A DNA stretch of 15,918 nucleotides from Acetobacteraceae bacterium (GTDB lineage Bacteria > Pseudomonadota > Alphaproteobacteria > Zavarziniales > Zavarziniaceae): NCBI GenBank assembly GCA_947379865.1, contig CANCOY010000084.1, positions 1 to 15,918 on the forward strand, read 5' to 3'. Both the position numbers and the translations under genes were made by a program. Shown here piece after piece: positions 6,948 through 14,748 of this stretch. Below the pieces are notes generated by a model, which made no database searches, was not told the origin of the DNA, and saw nothing but the letters and a program-made list of their open reading frames with translations. Within the stretch, counting starts at the first letter, position 1. The number at the start of each line of letters is the position of its first letter.

Positions 6948-7796
6948 TCAGGCCGCCCTGATGGTGGTGCGGTGCAGCAGACGATCGTGGCCGTCATAGC
7001 CGCCGGTTGCCGCGTGCAGCACCGAGCGATTGTCCCACATCAACAGGGTGCCCTGCTGCCAGCGGTGGCGATACTGGAATTCCGGTCGCCCCTGCCAATG
7101 ATAGAGCTCAAGCAGCAGGGGCATGGCTTCCGCCTCGTCCATGCCCTCGATCCCAATGATATAGCCAAGGCAACTGAAGAGGCCGAGCCTGCCGGTCTCG
7201 GGATGGGCGCGGATGACCGGGTGCAACTGGCTTGCCTCAGCCGCCGCCGAGGGGCGGATATCCATGGAACGCCGGGCCACGTCCCCCTCGCCATAGGCGC
7301 CATCGGGCGCATAGGCCTTGCGGGCGGAATGGATCGCCATGCGCCCCTCAAGCCTTGAGCGCAGGCTGTCGGGCAGGGCGTCGAGGGCGGCGTGCTGGTT
7401 GGCGAACAGGGTATCGCCGCCCGTGGGTGGGATGGTGATCCCGTAAAGGCAGGTGCCGGCCGGCGGGCGGGCCTGGAAACTCCAGTCGCTGTGCCAATTC
7501 TCGGCAAACAGGGGCGATGTCTCATCGGCCAGACGCTGCACCGCGATGACATGCTTGCGGCCAGCAATCGGTGCAATGAAGGGGTCATCCCCAAAACCGC
7601 CAAAGCTGAGGGTGAATCGCTCCAGATCGTCATCGCTCATGTGCTGGTCGGGGAAGGAGAGCACGTGGTGGCTGAGCCAGGCGGTACGGATTGCAGCAAC
7701 CTGGGCCTCTGTCAGGGGCCGGGAAAGATCGATCCCCGTGACTGTAGCACCACACGCCTGGCCTGACGGCACCACCTTGATGGCTGACGCTTCCAT
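6948..7796 (-). CDS. TauD/TfdA-family Fe(II)/2-oxoglutarate-dependent dioxygenase
   Basis: The 282-aa product has the length of TauD. Iron ligands are His102 and Asp104 in ENWHSDWSF and His261 in SVLHAATGG. The 2-oxoglutarate site is Arg276 in LHRTTIR with Thr126 in the TGGDT segment. LHPVIRAHPETGR and a WDNR motif are also TauD-like. Family members hydroxylate substrates such as taurine, 2,4-D or alkyl sulfates with loss of CO2 from 2-oxoglutarate; the actual substrate cannot be read from sequence. The ATG at 7796 has GGGGAG about 9 nt upstream. It lies 72 nt downstream of the lipoprotein hydrolase on the same strand and may be co-transcribed with it. No sulfonate transporter is adjacent. 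Confidence 0.88.
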   Translation of the reverse strand: MEASAIKVVPSGQACGATVTGIDLSRPLTEAQVAAIRTAWLSHHVLSFPDQHMSDDDLERFTLSFGGFGDDPFIAPIAGRKHVIAVQRLADETSPLFAENWHSDWSFQARPPAGTCLYGITIPPTGGDTLFANQHAALDALPDSLRSRLEGRMAIHSARKAYAPDGAYGEGDVARRSMDIRPSAAAEASQLHPVIRAHPETGRLGLFSCLGYIIGIEGMDEAEAMPLLLELYHWQGRPEFQYRHRWQQGTLLMWDNRSVLHAATGGYDGHDRLLHRTTIRAA

Positions 7797-7868
7797 CCTT
7801 TGTCTCCCCTTGGCGCGGTCGCATATGCGCCTGTGCCCATGATTGTCGGATACAACCAGCGCAACGGT

Positions 7869-8951
7869 CTATGGTCCTGCAGCAATGGACCCATCGCCCC
7901 CAAAGCCCGTGCCCGGCAGCCGCTCCTCACCCGAGGGCAGGGGGGCCCCATGGTCAAGGGTCCAGGCCGCGATGTCGCGCCAGACAAGTTCCCGCTGCAG
8001 ATCGCGCAGCAGCATGTGCCACCCCGCCGGATACACCACCTGCCGCGCCACGGGCGCCAGGCGGCGGCTGATGGTGGCGACAGGTTCGGGCGGGATGAGT
8101 TCGTCGCGCCGGCCATAGAGCAGCAGGGTTGGCACCCGCACCCTGCCCGCCCCCTGCCAGGCCGTCTCCATCAGGTCGGTCAGGCCATAGACGGCATCAG
8201 TGCGGGTCTCCTTGATGACCAGCGGATCGCGCCCAAGGCCACGCAGCACGGCAATATTGTCTGAGGCCTGCACCCGAAAGCCACGGGGCGGCGACAGGGT
8301 CTGCCACGGCATGATCTGGTCAGCCAGCCAGAGCGAGGCCCGGGGCAGCAGTGGCAGCGTGCTCCAGCCCCACACCGCCGGCCCGGCAAGAACAATTCCG
8401 TCCACCACAAGAGGCTTGGCGCCCGACATGGCGGTGATGATAACCGCGGCACCCATGCTTTCGCCCAGCAGTGTGATCGGCACACCGGGATGCCTGGCCC
8501 TGACAGCTGCCACGACGGACCGGAGGTCTGCCACCAGCCTGTCCGTGCCTGGCCAGCGCCCCGCATCCGGCGTGCGGCCAAAGCCGCGCTGGTCATAGGC
8601 ATAGGTCGTGATGCCGTGCTCAGCGAACCAGGGTCCCGGCAGGGCAAAGGCATTGGAGTAATCGTTGAAGCCATGCACGCCGATGATCACCGCCCGTGGC
8701 GCACCCCCAGCCTGCGAAAGAGGGGGCTGCCGGACAGGAGCCTGCCACACACGGGCGGGCAAGCCATAACCATCGCCCGCCAGAATCAGGCCCGATGGTC
8801 CGCCTGCCAAGGGTGCCATCAACGAAGATGGCGGCGATATGGCCACCGTTCCCCGGACCACCGGGGCGCAGCCCCACAGCACGCCGAGCACCAGAAGGCC
8901 AAGCAAAACCCTGTGCGGGCGCAAGGTGGGGGACTTTACAGGCACGTTCAT
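7869..8951 (-). CDS. Alpha/beta hydrolase (serine lipase/esterase-like), probable lipoprotein
   Basis: The 360-aa product has a complete hydrolase core: VHGFNDYSNAF oxyanion strand (His93), YDQRGFGRT, nucleophile elbow GESMG with Ser165, acid Asp283 in YGRRDEL, and His312 in AGWHM. This layout resembles the monoglyceride lipase/S33 group. I chose the ATG at 8951, which gives a short basic leader, a hydrophobic run (LLGLLVLGVL) and WGC, so Cys28 may be lipidated; Trp at -2 makes the lipobox non-canonical. An upstream ATG at 9026 would add 25 residues ahead of the signal and lacks a ribosome-binding site. Likely location is the membrane facing the periplasm. It diverges from the phosphonate operon and precedes the dioxygenase gene. 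The substrate is unknown. Confidence 0.82.
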   Translation of the reverse strand: MNVPVKSPTLRPHRVLLGLLVLGVLWGCAPVVRGTVAISPPSSLMAPLAGGPSGLILAGDGYGLPARVWQAPVRQPPLSQAGGAPRAVIIGVHGFNDYSNAFALPGPWFAEHGITTYAYDQRGFGRTPDAGRWPGTDRLVADLRSVVAAVRARHPGVPITLLGESMGAAVIITAMSGAKPLVVDGIVLAGPAVWGWSTLPLLPRASLWLADQIMPWQTLSPPRGFRVQASDNIAVLRGLGRDPLVIKETRTDAVYGLTDLMETAWQGAGRVRVPTLLLYGRRDELIPPEPVATISRRLAPVARQVVYPAGWHMLLRDLQRELVWRDIAAWTLDHGAPLPSGEERLPGTGFGGDGSIAAGP

Positions 8952-9061
8952 TCCGGCATCTTGCGGTACCTTTGGCCGAATGCGTACATCTTGCGCTGAC
9001 CTGGGGCACTGATCGTTGAGAAACATCAGGTCACGGGAAAAACAAAGAAAGTCAAACGCGC

Positions 9062-10711
9062 ATGTCAGGCACCACGGATAGGCCGCAGCGGGCGGCGGAC
9101 CAAGCCGCTCCCCTCTCCAGGTCAGGGCTGCTGCGCCACGCCATCGAGGGCGCAGAGCTTGGCTTTCTTATGGAAGCGCATAACGGCCTGTCGGCAAAGA
9201 TTGTCGAGGAAGCCGGGTTTGGGGGCATCTGGGCCTCGGGCCTGACGATCTCCGCCAGCCTCGGCCTGCGCGACAGCAACGAAGCCTCCTGGACCCAGGT
9301 TCTGGACGTGCTTGAATACATGAGCGACGCAACGACGCTGCCTATCCTGGTTGATGGCGACACGGGCTATGGCAATTTCAACAATGTGCGCCGCCTGGTG
9401 CGCAAGCTTGGCGAGCGCGGCATTGCCGGGGTCTGTATCGAGGACAAGCTTTTCCCCAAGACCAATTCCTTCATCGGCGAGGATCAGCCCCTGGCCGAGA
9501 TCGAGGAGTTCTGTGGGCGGATCAAGGCCGGCAAGGACAGCCAGGCCAGCGACGACTTTGTTATCGTCGCCCGGGTCGAGGCCCTGATTTCCGGGCGCTC
9601 CATGGACGAGGCGCTGCGCCGGGGCGAAGCCTATCGGGCAGCTGGCGCTGATGCGATCCTGATCCATTCGAAAAAGAGCGACGCGGCGGAGATTTTCGAA
9701 TTCTGCCGGCGCTGGGAAAACCGCGCACCTCTGATCATTGTTCCAACCACCTATTATGCGACACCCACCGAACTGTTCCGGGAAGCGGGCATTGCGGCGG
9801 TGATCTGGGCCAATCATCTGCTGCGTTCATCGATGACCGCAATGCGGGAGACGGCGCGCCAGATCCGGGCCGACCAGTCCCTGCGGGAGGTTGAGGGCCG
9901 GGTTGCCTCGGTGAAGGACATCTTTCATCTGGTCGGCAATGCCGAACTGGAAGAGGCAGAGCGGCGCTATCTGCCAGAGACGCCGCGCCCGCGTGCCATC
10001 GTCCTGGCTGCCTCTGGCGGTGATCTGGGTGATCTCACCCGCGACCGGCCCAAGTGCATGATCGACGTGCGCGGCCGCTCGCTGCTGCAGCGGCTGGCCA
10101 TGACCCTTGGCGATAGTGGAATTCGTGACATTACGGTGGTGCGTGGCTATTGCAAGGAAGCCGTCAACCTGCCCGGCCTCAAGACAGTCGACAACGACAG
10201 CTTTGCCACAACCGGCGAGGTCTTCTCCCTTGCCAGGGCCAGCGCCGCCATGGCTGGCGAAGTGGTGGTTGCCTATGGCGATATCCTGTTCCGCAACTTC
10301 ATTCTCGACAGCCTGCTCTCCAGCAAGGCCGATGTGGTGATCGCGGTTGATGCCTCGGCCGTTGGCGACGCACAGCCGCGCGCCCGGGATCTGGTGGCGG
10401 CCGACCGCCCGTTCACCGGCAATTATCTCGACGATGATCCGGCACATCTGCTGCGCATCGACAATGATCCCGGCAGCTCACAGCCCTGCGGCGAGTGGGT
10501 GGGCCTCGCCCGTTTCAGCGCCACAGGTGCGCAGTGGCTGCGCGAGGAGATTGCCGCCCTTGAGGCCGACGGCCTGCTTCAGACCGCAAACATGCCCCTG
10601 CTGCTGACCCGCATGGCCGCGCGACACCCGGTGCGCGTAAAGTACTTCACCGGGCACTGGATGAACGTGAACACCCTCGGCGACCTTGCCGACGCCCGCA
10701 ACTTCACCTGA
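9062..10711 (+). CDS. pepM: Phosphoenolpyruvate mutase fused to a nucleotidyltransferase domain
   Basis: The 549-aa product is a two-domain fusion. Residues 22-290 form the PEP mutase domain of the isocitrate lyase superfamily: MEAHNGLSAKI, WASG 57-60, VDGDTGYGN with metal-site Asp98 and Asp100, and the diagnostic EDKLFPKTNSF at 127-137. It converts PEP to phosphonopyruvate, the committed C-P bond-forming step. Residues 310-549 resemble sugar-phosphate/CTP-type nucleotidyltransferases: AIVLAAS at 312-318, DRPKCM at 328-333, metal-site YGD at 405-407 and a C-terminal NVNTLGDL. Such domains activate AEP as CMP-AEP in known phosphonate pathways. The GxGxR loop is degenerate here. The ATG at 9062 has only a weak AGAAAG upstream. 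It heads a three-gene operon. Confidence 0.93.
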   Translation: MSGTTDRPQRAADQAAPLSRSGLLRHAIEGAELGFLMEAHNGLSAKIVEEAGFGGIWASGLTISASLGLRDSNEASWTQVLDVLEYMSDATTLPILVDGDTGYGNFNNVRRLVRKLGERGIAGVCIEDKLFPKTNSFIGEDQPLAEIEEFCGRIKAGKDSQASDDFVIVARVEALISGRSMDEALRRGEAYRAAGADAILIHSKKSDAAEIFEFCRRWENRAPLIIVPTTYYATPTELFREAGIAAVIWANHLLRSSMTAMRETARQIRADQSLREVEGRVASVKDIFHLVGNAELEEAERRYLPETPRPRAIVLAASGGDLGDLTRDRPKCMIDVRGRSLLQRLAMTLGDSGIRDITVVRGYCKEAVNLPGLKTVDNDSFATTGEVFSLARASAAMAGEVVVAYGDILFRNFILDSLLSSKADVVIAVDASAVGDAQPRARDLVAADRPFTGNYLDDDPAHLLRIDNDPGSSQPCGEWVGLARFSATGAQWLREEIAALEADGLLQTANMPLLLTRMAARHPVRVKYFTGHWMNVNTLGDLADARNFT

Positions 10712-10720
10712 GCCACGCAG

Positions 10721-11857
10721 ATGATTACGGCCCACGACTTCATGGAAGCGGCCACGCGCGCCGGTTTTGATTTCTATACCGGCGTGCCGTGCAGCTATCT
10801 GACGCCGCTCATCAATGGTGTGCTGTCCAATCGCGCCCTTGCCTATGTCGGGGCTGCCAGCGAGGGGGAAGCTGTTGCCATTGCGGCGGGGGCCTGGCTG
10901 GCGGGCCGGCAGACGGTGGTGATGTGCCAGAACTCGGGCCTGGGCAATACCGTAAACCCGCTCACCTCGCTCAACGCCCCCTTTGGCATCCCGACACTGC
11001 TGATCACCACCTGGCGCGGCCGCCCGGGCGAGCCGGACGAACCCCAGCATGAGGTAATGGGACAGATTACCCATTCACTGCTTGACCTCATGGGGCTGGC
11101 GCATCTGCCATTTCCTGCGACCACAGGCGATGTGGCCCCCTGCCTCGCCAGTGCGGTGAGCACCATGAACGCGCGCGCTTTGCCCTTTGCCTTTGTGATG
11201 GCCAAGGGCGACGTCGCTGATACCGGCCTCGACCAGCCTGACCCCGTTCAGCCGGTGGCTGGCAAGCGGGCCATTTTCACAAAGGGCGGCGCCCGCCCCG
11301 CACGGGCAGAGGTACTGTCACGCTTCCTCGCCCTCACCGATGAGCAGACGGCGGTGATCGCCACCACCGGCAAGACCGGGCGGGAACTCTTCACTTTGGC
11401 CGATCGCCCGCAGCACCTCTATCAGGTCGGCTCCATGGGTGGCGCATCGGGCATGGCCCTTGGGGTGGCGCTGAACACCCCGCGGCGCGTGGTCGTGCTT
11501 GACGGCGACGGCGCCGCCTTGATGAAGCTGGGCGCGCTTGCCACCATCGGTGCCCAGGCGCCGGCAAACCTGCTGCACATCCTGCTGGACAATGGGGTGC
11601 ACGATTCTACCGGCGGCCAGGCAACAACCTCTGCCTCGGTTGATCTTGCTGCTGTGGCACTGGCCTGCAATTACCGTTACGCAGCCTCCTGTGATGATCT
11701 CCATGGCTTCGAGCAGGCCTGGGCCGAGGCCCAGGCGGCAAAGGGGCCGGCAATGATCCACATCCGTATTGCGCCGGGCTCCATGGACAAGCTGGGGCGT
11801 CCAACCGTGACCCCTCATTTCGTCGCCCGCCGCTTCAAGAGCTTTCTGGCTTCGTGA
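10721..11857 (+). CDS. ppd: Phosphonopyruvate decarboxylase
   Basis: The 378-aa thiamine diphosphate enzyme decarboxylates phosphonopyruvate to phosphonoacetaldehyde, which pulls the unfavourable mutase equilibrium forward. The N-terminal pyrimidine-binding domain has FYTGVPCSYL, ThDP-activating Glu48 in the ASEGEA segment and QNSGLGNTVNPLTSL. The C-terminal pyrophosphate domain has GSMGGASGMALG, the metal/ThDP motif starting GDG at 262-264 and ending at LLDN (Asn291), and HDSTGGQ. The order of motifs and the short length match phosphonopyruvate decarboxylases rather than the longer acetolactate synthases. The start is 9 nt after the pepM stop, with little Shine-Dalgarno character, consistent with coupled translation. 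Confidence 0.94.
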   Translation: MITAHDFMEAATRAGFDFYTGVPCSYLTPLINGVLSNRALAYVGAASEGEAVAIAAGAWLAGRQTVVMCQNSGLGNTVNPLTSLNAPFGIPTLLITTWRGRPGEPDEPQHEVMGQITHSLLDLMGLAHLPFPATTGDVAPCLASAVSTMNARALPFAFVMAKGDVADTGLDQPDPVQPVAGKRAIFTKGGARPARAEVLSRFLALTDEQTAVIATTGKTGRELFTLADRPQHLYQVGSMGGASGMALGVALNTPRRVVVLDGDGAALMKLGALATIGAQAPANLLHILLDNGVHDSTGGQATTSASVDLAAVALACNYRYAASCDDLHGFEQAWAEAQAAKGPAMIHIRIAPGSMDKLGRPTVTPHFVARRFKSFLAS

Positions 11858-11870
11858 GATATCCCACACC

Positions 11871-12968
11871 ATGACCGAGACGCCCCTGCTGCTTACCCCC
11901 GGCCCGCTGACCACCAATCCGGCCGTTCGCGAGGCCATGCAGCGTGACTGGGGATCGCGCGACCCGGCCTTCATTGCGCTTACGGCCGAACTGCGCCAGC
12001 GCCTGCTTGGGGTCGCCCATGCACAAGCCAGTCATGTGGCCGTACCGATCCAGGGCAGTGGCACCTATGTGCTGGAAGCCGCCGTGGCAACTCTGGTGGG
12101 GGGTGGCGATACCCTGCTTGTGCTGATCAACGGCGCTTATGGCGAGCGCATGGCGGAAATCGCCAGGCGCATGGGGCGCGCGGTTGAGGTGCTGCGCTGG
12201 GACGAACGGCAGCCCGTTGACCCGGCCACCGTTGCTGAGGCCCTGGCGGGCAAGCCGCAAATTTCTCATGTCGCCGTGGTCCATTGCGAAACCACAACGG
12301 GCATCCTGAACCCCTTGGCCGACGTGGCAGCTGTTGTGGCCAGTGCCGGCCGCCTGCTGATCGTCGACGCCATGTCAAGTTTTGGCGCCCTGCCGATCGA
12401 CCTGCGCCATATGCGCGCGGCTGCCGTGCTGGCCTCCAGCAACAAATGTCTTGAAGGCACCCCCGGCGTTGGTTTTGCCCTGATCGAGCGTGGCGTGCTT
12501 GAAGGCTGCAAGGGGCGCAGCCCCTCGGTCAGCTTTGATCTGCATGCCCAGTGGTCGGGCTTCGAGGGCAATGGCCAATGGCGTTTCACGCCGCCGGTGC
12601 AGGTTGTGGCCGCCATGGTGGAGGCGCTGCGGCTGCTTGAGGCCGAAGGTGGGCCGCCGGCCCGCCTGCGCCGCTATGAAGCCAATCTTGAAATGCTGCT
12701 TCGCGGCGCGGCCGCAGTCGGCATCGACCTCTATCTGGATCGCGCCCTGCAGGCCCCGATCATTGCCACCTTTCGCGCCCCGGAAAATCCGGCATTCCGC
12801 TTCCAGACGTTCTATGACGCCCTCGCCAGCCGTGGCTTTGTCATTTATCCCGGCAAGCTGACCAAGGGAGAGTCATTCCGGATCGGCTGTATCGGGGCTG
12901 TAACACCAGCCGACTTCCAGCGTCTTGCCTCAGTTCTGGGCCAGGCACTTGCCGAGGCAGGTGTCTAG
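11871..12968 (+). CDS. phnW: 2-aminoethylphosphonate:pyruvate aminotransferase-like (class V)
   Basis: The 365-aa PLP enzyme is of PhnW type. It starts MTETPLLLTPGPLTT, a class V signature, and has WGSRDPAF, the phosphate-binding GSGT at 62-65, PLP-ring Asp166 in VDAMSSFG, and Schiff-base Lys192 in SSNKCLEGTPG. A C-terminal IYPGKLT and SFRIGCIG are typical of PhnW. In this operon it most likely runs in the biosynthetic direction, converting phosphonoacetaldehyde to 2-aminoethylphosphonate. The direction is inferred from the neighbours, because the same family also degrades AEP; no phosphonatase (phnX) is seen beside it. It begins 13 nt after ppd and is the last gene of the operon. Confidence 0.92.
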   Translation: MTETPLLLTPGPLTTNPAVREAMQRDWGSRDPAFIALTAELRQRLLGVAHAQASHVAVPIQGSGTYVLEAAVATLVGGGDTLLVLINGAYGERMAEIARRMGRAVEVLRWDERQPVDPATVAEALAGKPQISHVAVVHCETTTGILNPLADVAAVVASAGRLLIVDAMSSFGALPIDLRHMRAAAVLASSNKCLEGTPGVGFALIERGVLEGCKGRSPSVSFDLHAQWSGFEGNGQWRFTPPVQVVAAMVEALRLLEAEGGPPARLRRYEANLEMLLRGAAAVGIDLYLDRALQAPIIATFRAPENPAFRFQTFYDALASRGFVIYPGKLTKGESFRIGCIGAVTPADFQRLASVLGQALAEAGV

Positions 12969-13150
12969 CCTGGTTGGCCTTGAGCCTGTGCTGTCAGTTG
13001 GCATGACACGGGAACCAAAGCTGAACCACGCCACTGGCTTGCCCTCTACAGTGGAGAGAGGCAGCCAGCACGGGCAGCTGCCGACCGCGATACAGCAGTT
13101 TTCCGCCTGCGCACCATCAGCCGCGAGATCAGACCGGATTAATTGTTCTT

Positions 13151-13210
13151 TGATCCGATAAAAATCCTTCACTCCGGGCGAAGTGCCCGCTTTATGGATT
13201 CATCCGATCA
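13151..13210. repeat. 60-nt imperfect palindrome upstream of the cytochrome gene
   Basis: The two halves can be paired around loop GAAGT (13180-13184). The pairs are 5 bp TGATC/GATCA, a C-C mismatch, 3 bp GAT/ATC, a bulge, 5 bp AATCC/GGATT, an interior loop, then 5 bp CGGGC/GCCCG (13175-13179 and 13185-13189). That makes 18 pairs in all. It may be a terminator for upstream transcription (GCCCGCTTTA), an operator or an RNA leader. Confidence 0.5.
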
Positions 13211-13219
13211 CGGTACAAT
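13191..13219 (+). promoter_or_regulatory. Candidate promoter of the cytochrome gene
   Basis: TACAAT at 13214-13219 matches five of six bases of the -10 consensus. A poor -35, TTTATG at 13191-13196, lies 17 nt upstream. A weak -35 with a good -10 often points to an activator-dependent promoter. An isolated TTGAT half-site (13150-13154) is present but has no matching second half. Confidence 0.35.
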
Positions 13220-13269
13220 GCACCGGCGGAGCGTAACTGCGCGTTCGCGGGGACGATGGGGGCTTGAGA

Positions 13270-14667
13270 ATGGTCATGGCGACTAAGGCGCAAAGCATGC
13301 GCATATCAAACTGGCGCTTGGCCATTACGGCGATCCTCGGTCTGTGGTGCCTTGGCACGACAGCCGTAAGCGCGGCCGCGCCAACGCTTCCCGAAAACGC
13401 GGCGGAAATTCATCTGGGTGTTGCAAGCTGCGCCGGCAGCACATGCCATGGCGCCGTGGTGCCCTGGCAGGGCTCCAATGTTCTCCAGAACGAGCATGTC
13501 ACCTGGAAGGAAAAGGACGCACATTCCCGCGCCTACAAGGTTTTGCTGGACCCACGTGGCGTGCGCATCGCCCGCAATCTGGGCCTGGCCGATGCGGCCA
13601 GCGCGCCGGAATGCCTCAGCTGCCATTCCGACAATGTCGCCGCCGACAAGCGGGGCAAGCAGTTTCAGCTGTCAGACGGCGTTGGGTGTGAAGCCTGCCA
13701 TGGCGGCTCGGTCCGCTGGCTTGGCATGCACGCGTCAGGCGTCTCCAGCCATGCCCAGAATGTCGAGAACGGCCTTTATCCGACCGAGGACCCCCAGGCC
13801 CGGGCCGCCATGTGCCTGACCTGCCATGTGGGTGATTCGACCCATGTGATCAACCACAGGATCATGGGCGCCGGGCATCCCCGCCTGCGCTTCGAGCTTG
13901 ATACCTTTACCTGGGCTCAGCCGGCCCATTTCCGCATCGATGACGACTATCGCAAGCGCAAGACGGTGGTGGACGGCATGAAGACCTGGGCCATCGGCCA
14001 GGTCATGGCGCTGCAGCTCACCGTTGACGGCATTGCCGATGCCAAGCGTGGCCGCGATGGCGCCTTCCCGGAATTGGTCTGGTTCGATTGCCAGGCCTGC
14101 CACCACGTGGTGCCGCCGTCGGGTGACGACAACTGGTCCAATGACCTGCGCTGGCACAAGCGCACCGGCACCGGCCTTGGGCCAGGCGTCCCGCGCCTGA
14201 ACGATGCCAACTTCATCATGCTGCGCGTGGCGCTTGGCCGGATCGATCAGGGTCTTGCCAACACGCTTCGCGAGCAGACCCTGGCCCTGCATAGCGCCTC
14301 GCGTCAGGGGCCAGACGCCCTTGCCAAGGCGGCTGAAACGCTGAAGGGGACGACCACGCGGGCCATCACCGCCATCAATGGCTATGGCTTCGGCAAGGCT
14401 GATGTCGCCGCGCTGATCCAGGCACTGGTTGCAGAAGGTCGTTCGGGCGAGTTGATCGACTTTGGCGCCGCTGAACAGACGACCATGGCGCTTTCCGCGC
14501 TGCTGGCCGCCTCAAAGGACGCCACCTGGCTGAACGAGGCCCAGTTCGTGGCGATGAACACCGCCCTGAGCCAGTGTTATGACGCGGTCCAGGCTGATCG
14601 GAACTTCTCAAGCGAGACGTTCCTTACAGCCCTCAATGGCTTCGCGGCGGCTGTCCCGCAGTTCTAA
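13270..14667 (+). CDS. Secreted multiheme c-type cytochrome, cytochrome c554-like
   Basis: The product is about 465 aa. A basic leader and hydrophobic segment (ITAILGLWCLGTTAVSAAA) form a Sec signal peptide with cleavage near SAAA, so it acts in the periplasm. Numbering from the ATG at 13270, heme-attachment motifs are CAGSTCH at 54-60 (a CX4CH), CLSCH 115-119, CEACH 140-144, CLTCH 182-186 and CQACH 274-278: five possible hemes. Conserved-looking histidines in HRIMGAGHPRLRFEL could be axial ligands. The C-terminal 180 residues are helical without hemes. It looks like the cytochrome c554/c' type multiheme family; the redox partner is unknown. Start choice among TTG 13264, ATG 13270 and ATG 13276 is uncertain; GGGGG lies about 8 nt before 13270. 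Confidence 0.85.
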   Translation: MVMATKAQSMRISNWRLAITAILGLWCLGTTAVSAAAPTLPENAAEIHLGVASCAGSTCHGAVVPWQGSNVLQNEHVTWKEKDAHSRAYKVLLDPRGVRIARNLGLADAASAPECLSCHSDNVAADKRGKQFQLSDGVGCEACHGGSVRWLGMHASGVSSHAQNVENGLYPTEDPQARAAMCLTCHVGDSTHVINHRIMGAGHPRLRFELDTFTWAQPAHFRIDDDYRKRKTVVDGMKTWAIGQVMALQLTVDGIADAKRGRDGAFPELVWFDCQACHHVVPPSGDDNWSNDLRWHKRTGTGLGPGVPRLNDANFIMLRVALGRIDQGLANTLREQTLALHSASRQGPDALAKAAETLKGTTTRAITAINGYGFGKADVAALIQALVAEGRSGELIDFGAAEQTTMALSALLAASKDATWLNEAQFVAMNTALSQCYDAVQADRNFSSETFLTALNGFAAAVPQF

Positions 14668-14684
14668 GCGGATAGCACAGCTTA

Positions 14685-14715
14685 TAGGGTCGCCCGCCAC
14701 GTCCGGGCGACCCTG
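14685..14715 (+). terminator. Strong hairpin after the cytochrome gene
   Basis: GGGTCGCCCG (14687-14696) and CGGGCGACCC (14704-14713) form a perfect 10-bp stem with loop CCACGTC. An A-T pair and a T-G pair extend it. It lies 19 nt after the stop codon, the usual place for a transcription end. There is no T run after it, so termination efficiency is uncertain; it may instead protect the 3' end of the mRNA. Confidence 0.6.
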
Positions 14716-14748
14716 ACCGAGGCTACAGCCAAACATCGCCTAAACCTG

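Larger units (their letters stand above)
12969..13269. other. Intergenic region between phnW-like gene and cytochrome gene
   Basis: No coding region can be supported in these 301 nt. They contain a 6-bp inverted repeat CCACTG/CAGTGG (13031-13036 and 13049-13054), a second GGCAGC/GCTGCC (13060-13065 and 13077-13082), and a large imperfect palindrome with a possible promoter -10 just after it. None of the first two hairpins has a T run, so the end of the phosphonate transcript is not obvious. Confidence 0.5.

Noticed and set aside
5795..6950. tRNA-Val as integration site of a mobile element carrying the small genes
   Set aside because: No integrase is present and no second copy of the tRNA 3' end was found in the window. 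A T-run hairpin and ordinary composition do not indicate an island.
9122..10447. Minus-strand open frames opposite pepM (231 and 206 codons)
   Set aside because: The plus strand holds a continuous two-domain enzyme here. The antisense translations show no family features.
13150..13163. FNR/Dnr-type box (TTGAT-N4-ATCAA) upstream of the cytochrome
   Set aside because: Only the first half TTGAT is present. The second half reads TAAAA, which does not match.
13735..14292. 185-codon minus-strand open frame
   Set aside because: It is antisense to the cytochrome gene, whose heme motifs fix the real frame. No independent start signal or domain was seen.
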